Below are positions 8,727-16,119 of a stretch of DNA of 64,000 bases, piece after piece (positions within the stretch are counted from its first letter, which is position 1; the number at the start of each line of letters is the position of its first letter). This stretch comes from Rugamonas apoptosis. Its GTDB lineage: Bacteria; Pseudomonadota; Gammaproteobacteria; Burkholderiales; Burkholderiaceae_D. The DNA is taken from contig NZ_JACEZU010000003.1 of the NCBI RefSeq assembly GCF_014042355.1, forward strand, positions 186,001 to 250,000, read 5' to 3'. The notes beneath the pieces are model-generated. The model was not told where the DNA came from and did not search any database. It saw nothing but the letters and a program-made list of their open reading frames with translations. Made by a program: the position numbers and the translations under genes.

Positions 8727-9046
8727 GACAAACTCCGGTCGGCCAAGCTGGCGGCGTGGTGCCGCGGGCATGGGTTTCTTTTACCATGGATGTGTGCGCA
8801 TGGCAATCACCGTGTATCAGCCACAAGAAACCGTTAGTTACAAATTTAGGCCAGTTGAAGCTCTGTATAGTTACTTCGAGAAAATTACTGTTGATTACTG
8901 TCAAACGTCGTTCAGCGGGGTTTGGGCTGGACGTTGAAATGGAGTCGCGGATAAACGGCAGGCTCGCTGCACGTGTTTTCTCTGGCGCGGTTGGGGCGCC
9001 GGAAGCCGCATGCCGGCGCCTGGCATAGCATGGTCAGCGGGGCTGC
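8727..9046. other. Intergenic stretch without a gene
   Basis: About 320 bp between the solute-binding protein start and the end of the small HTH gene. The centre (roughly 8820-8900) is AT-richer than its surroundings and may carry the promoter of the solute-binding gene. I see no convincing reading frame, hairpin or RNA gene. Confidence 0.4.
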
Positions 9047-9334
9047 TCAGTGCATGGAAGCGGTCGACAATTCCTTCAGTTCTCGGATGCTGATGTCCGA
9101 TTTCTCGTGCATGCGCAATAAGATGGTGGCCCCGACGGCCAGCTTGCGATGCCGGATCTTGCTGATGATGGGGGGCTGCACTTCAAGCACGCGGCACAGC
9201 TCCGCATCGTTTTTCAGGTTCATCTTCTCGATGAGCGTGTCCAGCAGCTTGTTCGGGACAAAGCTGGACGGTTCGAGCGCGCGAGCCCGGTTCATGGCCT
9301 CGATCAACTCCAACTTTTTTTGCCGTACGTTCAT
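9047..9334 (-). CDS. Small helix-turn-helix DNA-binding protein
   Basis: The 95-aa protein looks like a compact Cro/XRE-type HTH protein. The helix-turn-helix is around residues 38-62 (MNLKNDAELCRVLEVQPPII then SKIRHRK), followed by ILLRMHEKSDISIRELKEL. The start at 9334 is supported by a very strong ribosome site, AAAGGAGGAG, six bases upstream. The frame remains open upstream to 9526, but that part is AT-rich and not protein-like. It stands alone between transport genes; its target is unknown. Autoregulation through the inverted repeat just upstream is possible. Confidence 0.75.
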   Translation of the reverse strand: MNVRQKKLELIEAMNRARALEPSSFVPNKLLDTLIEKMNLKNDAELCRVLEVQPPIISKIRHRKLAVGATILLRMHEKSDISIRELKELSTASMH

Positions 9335-9396
9335 TTTTGCTCCTCCTTTGCTCAAAAAACGTGGTTGGGTTGGCGTGTCCTCGCTGGCGAGCCATC

Positions 9397-9427
9397 CCAC
9401 ATTTCGGTTGCCGAATGTGGAATGTGG
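9397..9427. promoter_or_regulatory. Inverted repeat upstream of the HTH gene
   Basis: CCACATTTCGG and CCGAATGTGG face each other across three bases at 9397-9420, with one unpaired base, and AATGTGG is repeated directly at 9421-9427. It lies about 65 bp upstream of the small HTH gene in an AT-rich gap, so it could be its operator or the end of the importer transcript. Confidence 0.4.
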
Positions 9428-9506
9428 CTCAACATTCTTGATAACCAAGCAAGTTACTTTCAATAATACTACGGAGAGAATTGGATAGGATGATTTGATA
9501 AAAAAA

Positions 9507-10199
9507 TTATCTTGTTTTTTGCTCAAACGGATTGACGATTGTTGTTTCTTGTATGCCGAGTTTCGTTAAGAGCAACGTTTTGTCGGCCATGGCGGCCGCG
9601 GCGTGGGAGTGGGTGACCATGATGGCGCAGGCGCCGGTCGCTTTGATTTCCTGGCGCAGCAGGGTGAGGATGGTGTCGGCCGTGTCGGGGTCGAGGTTGC
9701 CGGTCGGTTCGTCGGCCAGCACCAGGGCCGGTCGGTGCACCAGCGCGCGGGCGATGGCGACCCGTTGCAGTTCGCCGCCGGACAGTTGATGCGGGAAGTC
9801 GGCGCCGCGCCCGCCCAGGCCCACCGCTTCCAGCATCTGGCCGGCGCGTCCGCGCGGCAAGCCGTTCAGCAGCAGGGGCAGGGCCACGTTCTGCAGCAGC
9901 GTCAGATGGGGCAGTACGTGGAAGGCCTGGAAAATGAAGCCCATGCGGGCCCGCCGCAGCCGGGTGGCCGCGTCGTCATCCAGTCCGGACATGGCCACGC
10001 CGTCCACCAGGATGGGCGACGCTTGCGGGCCGGGATCGGGCTGGTCCAGGCCTGCGATCAGGTTCAGCAAAGTGGACTTGCCGACCCCGGAGTCGCCCAT
10101 GATGGCGACGAACTCGCCGGCCCGGAAACGCCAGCTGAGCTTGTCCAGCACGGGATGGCCGCTGGCGTAGGATTTGGTGAGTTGGCGCAGTTCAAGCAC
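9507..10199 (-). CDS. ABC transporter ATPase, LolD/MacB-like, last gene of the importer operon
   Basis: From a GTG start at 10199 this gives 230 aa. It has Walker A GDSGVGKST (35-43), signature LSGGELQRVAIARAL, Walker B LVLADEPTGNLD and an H-loop VTHSH. The ADEPTGNLD form is typical of LolD/MacB/FtsE-type ATPases rather than classical PhnC. I chose GTG because AAGGA lies seven bases upstream and it gives the natural N-terminus VLELRQLTKSY; longer starts run through the upstream permease gene in another frame. The gap from the upstream permease stop is 11 bp, so it is co-transcribed. The operon therefore encodes two ATPases. Confidence 0.8.
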   Translation of the reverse strand: MLELRQLTKSYASGHPVLDKLSWRFRAGEFVAIMGDSGVGKSTLLNLIAGLDQPDPGPQASPILVDGVAMSGLDDDAATRLRRARMGFIFQAFHVLPHLTLLQNVALPLLLNGLPRGRAGQMLEAVGLGGRGADFPHQLSGGELQRVAIARALVHRPALVLADEPTGNLDPDTADTILTLLRQEIKATGACAIMVTHSHAAAAMADKTLLLTKLGIQETTIVNPFEQKTR

Positions 10200-10210
10200 G
10201 GGGACGTCCT

Positions 10211-11029
10211 TCAGCGGGTCAGCACGCGGCGCAGCGCGAAGCTGACGGCATCCACCAGCCCCACCAGCAGCAGCATGGCGGCGATCACGGTGGCCGCTGG
10301 CTGCATCTGGAACAGCGACAGGTGGTACTTGAGCATCTGCCCCAGTCCGCCCGCGCCCACCACACCCAGGATGGCGGCCGCGCGGATATTGTTCTCCCAT
10401 CGGTACAAGGTGTAGGACAGCATCTGCGGCAGCGCCTGCGGCAAGGTGGCGTACAGGAAGGCGGCCATGGGCGCGGCGCCATTGGTGCGCAGGCTCGCTT
10501 CCGGATGGGGGGCGGCGTTTTCCAGCGCGTCGGCGAACAAACGACCCAGCACGCCGGAAGTGTGCGCGGCCAACGCCAGCGTGCCGGCGAATGGCCCCAG
10601 GCCGGCGGCGATCAGCAGGATCGAGGCCCACACCAGTTCGGGGATCGAGCGCAGCACGTTGAGCAGCGCCCGCACGGGTGCGCGCAGCACGCGCCCGAAG
10701 CGGCCGGCGCCGGGCAAGGCCAGCGCCAGTCCGGCCAGCGCGGCCAGCAGCGTACCGAGGGCGGACATGGCCAGCGTTTCGGCGGCGGCGCCGGCCGTCT
10801 TGGTCAGGAAGGGCAGGGCCAGTTCAGGCGGCGCGAAGCCGGCCAGGAATTCGCCCATGCTGGCCACCGCGTCCAGCGTGAAGAAGGCGCGCCATTGCAA
10901 GGGTAGCGTGGCGAAACTGGCCGCCACCAGCATGGCCAGCAGCGCGCCCAGGATGATGATGGACCAGGCACGCGGCGGCGCCGGCGGCATGCCGGATGGG
11001 GTGCGCGCTGGGGTGTGAGCCGGGGTCAT
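10211..11029 (-). CDS. PhnE-type ABC permease (second of two)
   Basis: The 272-aa membrane protein has about six hydrophobic helices. It carries the binding-protein-dependent transport motif in a PhnE-like form (LRSIPELVWASILLIAAGLG and LGVVGAGGLGQMLKYH). Its start overlaps the stop of the preceding permease as ATGA (11026-11029), showing translational coupling. The two permeases share the pattern RSIPELVWA / RSVPELVWA and YTLYRWE, so they are paralogues and probably form a heterodimeric channel. Confidence 0.85.
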   Translation of the reverse strand: MTPAHTPARTPSGMPPAPPRAWSIIILGALLAMLVAASFATLPLQWRAFFTLDAVASMGEFLAGFAPPELALPFLTKTAGAAAETLAMSALGTLLAALAGLALALPGAGRFGRVLRAPVRALLNVLRSIPELVWASILLIAAGLGPFAGTLALAAHTSGVLGRLFADALENAAPHPEASLRTNGAAPMAAFLYATLPQALPQMLSYTLYRWENNIRAAAILGVVGAGGLGQMLKYHLSLFQMQPAATVIAAMLLLVGLVDAVSFALRRVLTR

Positions 11030-11880
11030 GCGAGGCGCCTCCGCAGTATTTTCGAGACGGTGTCGGCGCCTGCCACCAGCAGCACGAAGATGATCAGCAT
11101 GGACGACACTTCGCCGCCTGACAGCATCTTCATCGATTCATCCATACGCTGGCCCAGGCCGCCGGCGCCCACGAAACCCATCACCACCGAGCCGCGAATC
11201 GCGCATTCCCAGCGGTACAGGGTATAGGACACCAGTTCCGAGGCCGCTTCCGGCAGCGTGCCATACAGCAGGGCTGCCAGCCGCCCGCTGCCGTTGGCCA
11301 GCAGCACGGCGCTGGCGCCGCCATCGGCCGATTCCAGGATCTCGGCGTAGACCTTGCCCAGCATGCCGCAATAGGTGAGGGCGATGGCCAGCACGCCGGC
11401 TGTGGGGCCCAGGCCGATGATGCGCACGAACAGCAGCGCCCACACCAGTTCCGGCACGCTGCGGAGCAGCACCAGCAGCCAGCGCGCCACCTGGCGCAGC
11501 AAGGCCGAGGGCAGGCGGATGCGGCCCGTTCCCAGGCGTGAGATGGACAGCTTTTCCGTCACTAGCAGCGCGGCGGGAATGGCGCCCAGCAGGGCCAGCG
11601 TGAGGCCCGAGGTGGCGATGGCCACCGTCTGCCACGTTTCGTGCAGCAGCATGGCGAGGAATTCGGGATCGTGCGCGGGTGGCATGAAGCCGGCCAGGAA
11701 GCGGCCCGTGGCCTGCAGGCTTTGCCAGTCGAACAGGATGGACGGCTTGAACTCGCTGGTCACGACCATGGGCCACAGCAGGGCCAGGCCCAGCACGGCC
11801 ATGATCACGCGGCCGCGCCAGGCAGGGTCGGGATGGCGCGTGGTGCCGTGCGTGTTGGACATCTTGAGCGTCGCTTGCAT
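11026..11880 (-). CDS. PhnE-type ABC permease (first of two)
   Basis: The 284-aa membrane protein has six or so hydrophobic helices and the permease motifs LLRSVPELVWALLFVRIIGL and GFVGAGGLGQRMDES. It starts three bases after the upstream ATPase stop and ends overlapping the next permease, so it is the middle of a tight five-gene operon. It resembles phosphonate/phosphite permeases by fold; the substrate is set by the binding protein and is more likely selenium oxyanion here, as argued under findings. Confidence 0.85.
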   Translation of the reverse strand: MQATLKMSNTHGTTRHPDPAWRGRVIMAVLGLALLWPMVVTSEFKPSILFDWQSLQATGRFLAGFMPPAHDPEFLAMLLHETWQTVAIATSGLTLALLGAIPAALLVTEKLSISRLGTGRIRLPSALLRQVARWLLVLLRSVPELVWALLFVRIIGLGPTAGVLAIALTYCGMLGKVYAEILESADGGASAVLLANGSGRLAALLYGTLPEAASELVSYTLYRWECAIRGSVVMGFVGAGGLGQRMDESMKMLSGGEVSSMLIIFVLLVAGADTVSKILRRRLA

Positions 11881-11883
11881 GGC

Positions 11884-12771
11884 TTAGAAACAGGCGCCCA
11901 CGGCCACACGCGAGGTTGGCGCGGACGCGGCCGGCACGCTGGCGCTGGGCTGTTCGCCTTGATACAGCGCCGTCACCATCTCCGGCGTGACCTGCTCGCG
12001 CGGCAGGTCGAATACGATGCCGCCGTCGCGCAGCGCGACGATGCGGGGGAAATGGGCCAGCGCCAGGTCGACCTGGTGCAGGCTGCAGATCAGGGTGGCG
12101 TGACGCTGGGCCGCCTCCTGGCGCAGCGTGGCGATGGTCAGTTCGGACAGGGCCGGATCCAGTGCCGACAGTGGTTCATCCACCAGCAGCGCCTGGGCCG
12201 ACGACAGCAGCAGCCGCGCCAGTCCGCAGCGCTGGCGTTCGCCGCCGGACAGGCGGTCCACCCGTGCATACAGCTTGTCGCCCAGGTTGAAGCGGGCCAG
12301 CGCGTGGTAGGCCGCTTCGGGATCGGCTGGTTTGACCAGCGACACGAGGGCACGCCACAAACTCCACTGCGGCAGGCGCGCCGCCAGCACGGCCGTCACC
12401 ACGCGCTGGCGCGGCGGCAGGGGCGGCGTCTGCGGCGCCAGGAACAGACGCGCGCGCAGGCGGTGGCGCTGCGCCTCGCCCAATGTCCACGGATCCTGGC
12501 CGAAAGCCTGGAACACGCCATCGGCGGGGCGGTGCGCGCAGGCCAGCACGGCCAGCAAGGTGGTCTTGCCGGCGCCGGACGGGCCGATCACGGCCACCTG
12601 CTCGCCTTGCGCCACCGTCAGCGTGATGTCGCTCAGGGCCGCGCTTTGGGCTGATACTTGGGCGGCGGCCAGATGGCGCACCGTCAGGCGTTCCAGGCGA
12701 TAGGTGGGGCCGGCGCCGGCGTCGGCGCCGGTGCCAGTTTCTGTGCCGGTAATATTACTGCTGTCTTGCAT
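11884..12771 (-). CDS. PhnC-type ABC transporter ATPase
   Basis: The 295-aa ATPase has Walker A GPSGAGKTT (63-71), Q-loop LAPQTPPLPPRQRV, signature LSGGERQRCGLAR, Walker B ALLVDEPLSALDP and switch SLHQVDLA. The N-terminal 22 residues and the last 25 are low-complexity and not part of the domain. It starts six bases after the binding-protein gene and is followed by two permeases. Family resemblance is to phosphonate importers (PhnC). Energy coupling of the importer is the expected role, with the second ATPase gene at the operon end as possible partner. Confidence 0.85.
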   Translation of the reverse strand: MQDSSNITGTETGTGADAGAGPTYRLERLTVRHLAAAQVSAQSAALSDITLTVAQGEQVAVIGPSGAGKTTLLAVLACAHRPADGVFQAFGQDPWTLGEAQRHRLRARLFLAPQTPPLPPRQRVVTAVLAARLPQWSLWRALVSLVKPADPEAAYHALARFNLGDKLYARVDRLSGGERQRCGLARLLLSSAQALLVDEPLSALDPALSELTIATLRQEAAQRHATLICSLHQVDLALAHFPRIVALRDGGIVFDLPREQVTPEMVTALYQGEQPSASVPAASAPTSRVAVGACF

Positions 12772-12777
12772 CGTCGT

Positions 12778-13659
12778 TTACTTCTTCAGCAGACCCGCGT
12801 TGACGGCGGCCGCTTCGATGGCCGTGTAGTTCTCAGCCTTGGTCGGCACGAATTTCGAGGCGCGCTGCAGGTCCAGAATGGCCTTGTCCTGCGGGTTCTT
12901 CGGGTCCAGCGCCAGGAAGGCGTCGCTCAGCTTTTTCTTCAGGTCGGCGTTCATGTCGGACCGCACGCTCCAGTTGTAGTCGTAGTAGCCGGGCGTGGTG
13001 TAGAACACGCGCACCACGGCCGGATCGACCTTGTGCTCGCCAACCAGCTTTTCCCACACGGAGATGTTGAGTGCACCCGCGTCCACCTTGCCGCCGGCCA
13101 CGGCCGCCACGGTGGCGTCATGGGCGCCGGAGAAGGCGATGCGTTTCAGGTCCGTGTCCGGATTGATCTTGGCGGCCAGCAGGAAGGAACGGGGCATCAG
13201 GTGGCCCGAGGTGGACGACTCGGAACCGAAGCTCAGCGTGTGGCCTTTCAAGTCTTCCAGCTTGCGGATGTCCTTGTTGGTGGTGATGAACACGGAGTGG
13301 AATTGCTCATCCTCGGCGCGCTGCACCAGCGGCGTGATCTGGTTCTTGCTGCGGTCCTTGGCTTGCACGAAGGTGAAGCCGCCGAACCACACCATGTCCA
13401 CTTTTTTGTTGATCAGCGCTTCGACCGAGGCGGCGTAATCCGTCACGGGCGTGAACTCGACCTTCATGCCGATCTTCTTCTCCAGGTATTCGCCCAGCGG
13501 CTTGAACTTGCGCTGCAGTTCCGTCGGCGCCTCGTCCGGAATGGCCGACACGCGGAACACCTGGCTTTGCGCCTGGCTCAGTGGCGCGGCCAGCAGCAGG
13601 GCCGCGCTCAAGGCGGCGGTCAGGGCGGATTTGAAGGTGCGCAGGGCGGAAGTGGTCAT
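12778..13659 (-). CDS. PhnD-family periplasmic binding protein, putative selenate type
   Basis: The 293-aa protein has a signal peptide ending near LSQAQSQ and the PhnD/phosphite-binding fold: FRVSAIPDEAPTELQRKF, EFTPVTDYAASVEAL, VDMVWFGGFTFVQA, PLVQRAEDEQFHSVF and SFGSESSTSGHLMPR. The PDEAPTELQRKF and GGFTFVQA wording is, as I recall, characteristic of the PhnD-like clade named putative selenate-binding protein because it occurs near selD. In this window selD lies 9 kb away and hercynine genes are directly divergent. Phosphonate or phosphite remain alternatives, but no phosphonate-degrading gene is present. It is the first gene of a five-gene operon. Confidence 0.75.
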   Translation of the reverse strand: MTTSALRTFKSALTAALSAALLLAAPLSQAQSQVFRVSAIPDEAPTELQRKFKPLGEYLEKKIGMKVEFTPVTDYAASVEALINKKVDMVWFGGFTFVQAKDRSKNQITPLVQRAEDEQFHSVFITTNKDIRKLEDLKGHTLSFGSESSTSGHLMPRSFLLAAKINPDTDLKRIAFSGAHDATVAAVAGGKVDAGALNISVWEKLVGEHKVDPAVVRVFYTTPGYYDYNWSVRSDMNADLKKKLSDAFLALDPKNPQDKAILDLQRASKFVPTKAENYTAIEAAAVNAGLLKK

Positions 13660-13737
13660 GGTGGGTGTGCCTTTCTTGTTTGGGTAGTTATCCGATTGCT
13701 ATCGCAGCGTGGCGCCGCGGATTGGATATTCGGCTAT

Positions 13738-13755
13738 GATAACAAAATTGTTATC
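13738..13755. promoter_or_regulatory. Inverted repeat between the importer operon and egtD
   Basis: GATAACAA and TTGTTATC form a perfect 8-bp inverted repeat separated by AA, with flanks CTA and TAG extending the symmetry. It lies in the 176-bp gap between two divergent units, 79 bp from the importer gene and 80 bp from egtD. A related half-site, GTTATCCG, occurs at 13687-13694. The position suits an operator for a dimeric regulator controlling both units. No regulator gene is adjacent. Confidence 0.5.
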
Positions 13756-13835
13756 CGTAGCAGTGGCCGGCGTGGCCAGATGCAAGGGCAGCGCCGGCAG
13801 GCAAGACCGTCATCCACCCTCTGACCGAGTCCACT

Positions 13836-14834
13836 ATGCTGATGCCCAAAACCCCGGCGATGCGCATTGTTTCGCCCGATGCGCGCTCCCCGTCTGCCCA
13901 TGGCGCGCCCGCCGTGCTGGCCGAGATCAGCGCCGGCCTGCTGGCGCCGTCCGCCGCCGTCTCGCCCAAGTTTTTTTACGATAGCCTGGGTTCGCGCCTG
14001 TTCGAGGCCATCTGCGAGCTGCCCGAATATTATCCGACCCGCACCGAGGCCGCCATCTTCGCCCGCCATGGCAGCGACATCGCGCGCGCCGTCGGCACCG
14101 GCTGCACGCTGATCGACCTGGGCGCTGGCAACTGCGCCAAGGCCGCCGCGCTGTTCCCGCTGCTGCGACCGGCGCAGTACGTGCCGGTCGATATCTCGCG
14201 CGACTTCCTGGCCGACGCCGTGCGCGGCCTGCAACAGCGCTTTCCGGAGATCGGCATGCTGGCGCTGGGCATGGACTTCTCGCAAGGTTGCACGCTGCCC
14301 GATGGCGTGCGCCATGCGCAGCGGCTGTTCTTCTATCCCGGTTCGTCGATCGGCAATTTCGGTCCCGATGAGGCGCAACGCTTCCTGCGCGGCCTGCGCG
14401 ACAGCGCGGGCGAGCAGGGCGGGCTGTTGATCGGGGTGGACCTGGTCAAGGATACGGCCCTGCTGGATGCGGCCTATGACGACGCGCTGGGTGTGACGGC
14501 CGCCTTCAACCTGAACCTGCTCAACCACCTGAACCACCTGGCCGGGGCCGACTTCGACGTGCGCCACTGGCTGCACCGCGCCTTCTTCAATGAACAGGCC
14601 AGCCGCATCGAAATGCACCTGGAAGCGCGCCATGCCCTGACCGTGCGCTGGCAGGGCGGCGAGCGCCATTTCGGCGCGGGCGAACGCATCCACACGGAAT
14701 ACAGCTACAAATACACCCGCGCCGGCTTTATCGCGCTGCTGGAACGGGCCGGCTTCGAGGCGGCCCGCATCTGGACCGACCCGGATGGCTGGTTCGCCGT
14801 GATCCACGCCCGCGTCGCGGCTGCGCACCCATGA
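13836..14834 (+). CDS. egtD: L-histidine N-alpha-methyltransferase EgtD
   Basis: The 332-aa enzyme should trimethylate histidine to hercynine with three S-adenosylmethionine molecules, in the cytoplasm. It shows the EgtD pattern SPKFFYDSLGSRLFEAI, LPEYYPTRTEAAI, LIDLGAGNCAKAAALF, FFYPGSSIGNF and the C-terminal RIHTEYSYKYT. Upstream in-frame choices are close (ATG at 13836, 13842, 13860) and none has a clear ribosome site. The stop overlaps the egtB start. Hercynine is the shared precursor of ergothioneine (EgtB) and selenoneine (SenA), both encoded in this window. Confidence 0.93.
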   Translation: MLMPKTPAMRIVSPDARSPSAHGAPAVLAEISAGLLAPSAAVSPKFFYDSLGSRLFEAICELPEYYPTRTEAAIFARHGSDIARAVGTGCTLIDLGAGNCAKAAALFPLLRPAQYVPVDISRDFLADAVRGLQQRFPEIGMLALGMDFSQGCTLPDGVRHAQRLFFYPGSSIGNFGPDEAQRFLRGLRDSAGEQGGLLIGVDLVKDTALLDAAYDDALGVTAAFNLNLLNHLNHLAGADFDVRHWLHRAFFNEQASRIEMHLEARHALTVRWQGGERHFGAGERIHTEYSYKYTRAGFIALLERAGFEAARIWTDPDGWFAVIHARVAAAHP

Positions 14835-16114
14835 GCATGCACCAACCTCCGCAACTGGCCGGCGCCCACGCGCTGTGGCGCGCCCGCTATGAAACCGTGC
14901 GCCACCGCACGCTGGCGCTGGCCGAACCGCTGTCGGACGAGGATTGCGGCGCGCAGTCGATGCCCGACGCGAGTCCCGTCAAATGGCATCTCGCGCATAC
15001 CACCTGGTTCTTCGAGACCTTCATCCTGGAGCGCATGGAACCCGGCTTCGCGCCGTTTCATCCGGCGTTCCGGGTGCTGTTCAATTCCTACTACAACGGT
15101 GTGGGTGAAAAACATCCGCGTCCCCAGCGCGGCTTGCTCACGCGGCCGTCGATGGCGCAGGTGCGGGCCTACCGGGCCGACGTGGACCGCCGCATCGCGC
15201 GGCTGACGGATAGCGTGCGCGATGAGGAGCAGGCGCGGGAACTGGGCGCGCTGCTCACGCTGGGCCTGCAGCACGAACAGCAGCACCAGGAGCTGATGCT
15301 GACGGACGTGAAGCATCTGCTGGCGCAAAACCCGCTGCTGCCGGCCTACCTGGAAGGCGCGCTGGCACCGGCCGAAGCGGCGCCGCTGGCGTGGCTGGTG
15401 TGCGAGGGGGGCCTGGTCGACATCGGCCACGATGGCGACGGCTTCAGCTTCGACAATGAGCTGCCCCGCCATCGGCAATACGTGGCGCCATATGCGCTGG
15501 CCTCGCGGCTGGTGAGCAATGGCGAATACCTGGCCTTCATCGAAGCGGGCGGTTATGACGATCCCGCCTTGTGGCTGGCCGAGGGCTGGGATTGGGTGCG
15601 GGCCAACGGCTTGCGTCATCCGTTGTACTGGCTGCGCGGCGAAGGCGCGGGCGAGGGCCGGGGAGCGTGGCGGGAATTCACGCTGCATGGCGCGCAGCCG
15701 CTGGACCTGGCGCGCCCTGTCACGCACATTTCTCTGTTCGAAGCGGACGCCTATGCCCACTGGGCGGGCGCGCGTTTGCCGACGGAAGGGGAGTGGGAGT
15801 TGGCCGCCCGCGCGGCCGAGGTGGAAACGGGCTGCTTGCATCCGGCTGGCGTGGCGCCGGCCCATGTGGGGCAGGGCCTCGCCCACATGTTCGGCCAGTG
15901 CTGGCAGTGGACCAGCAGCAGCTACGCGCCGTATCCCGGCTACCGCGCCGCGCCGGGCGCGCTGGGCGAATACAACGGCAAGTTCATGGTCAACCAGTAC
16001 GTGCTGCGCGGTTCCTCATGCGCCACACCGGCCGGCCATGCGCGTGCCAGTTATCGCAATTTCTTCCCGGCTGGCGCGCGCTGGCAGTTCACCGGGATCC
16101 GCCTGGCGCGCTAG
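14831..16114 (+). CDS. egtB: Ergothioneine sulfoxide synthase EgtB
   Basis: The 427-aa non-heme iron enzyme should join hercynine to a thiol (cysteine or gamma-glutamylcysteine) with oxygen. The N-terminal DinB-like domain carries the iron histidines in KWHLAHTTWFFE (His53/His56) and LQHEQQHQE (His148, His152). The C-terminal sulfatase-modifying-factor fold has RLPTEGEWELAARA, QCWQWTSSSYAPYPGY and VLRGSSCATP. ATGA overlap with egtD shows coupling. No egtE C-S lyase gene follows, so that step must be encoded elsewhere or done by a general lyase. The paralogue senA is about 9 kb downstream. Confidence 0.9.
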   Translation: MSMHQPPQLAGAHALWRARYETVRHRTLALAEPLSDEDCGAQSMPDASPVKWHLAHTTWFFETFILERMEPGFAPFHPAFRVLFNSYYNGVGEKHPRPQRGLLTRPSMAQVRAYRADVDRRIARLTDSVRDEEQARELGALLTLGLQHEQQHQELMLTDVKHLLAQNPLLPAYLEGALAPAEAAPLAWLVCEGGLVDIGHDGDGFSFDNELPRHRQYVAPYALASRLVSNGEYLAFIEAGGYDDPALWLAEGWDWVRANGLRHPLYWLRGEGAGEGRGAWREFTLHGAQPLDLARPVTHISLFEADAYAHWAGARLPTEGEWELAARAAEVETGCLHPAGVAPAHVGQGLAHMFGQCWQWTSSSYAPYPGYRAAPGALGEYNGKFMVNQYVLRGSSCATPAGHARASYRNFFPAGARWQFTGIRLAR

Positions 16115-16119
16115 TGTAA

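Noticed and set aside
9335..9526. N-terminal extension of the small HTH protein
   Set aside because: The very strong AAAGGAGGAG site fixes the start at 9334; the upstream part is AT-rich promoter DNA.
12778..13659. Plain phosphonate importer (phnD) label
   Set aside because: No phosphonate-degrading gene is present, and the motifs and neighbours point to the selenate-like clade, though this is not proved.
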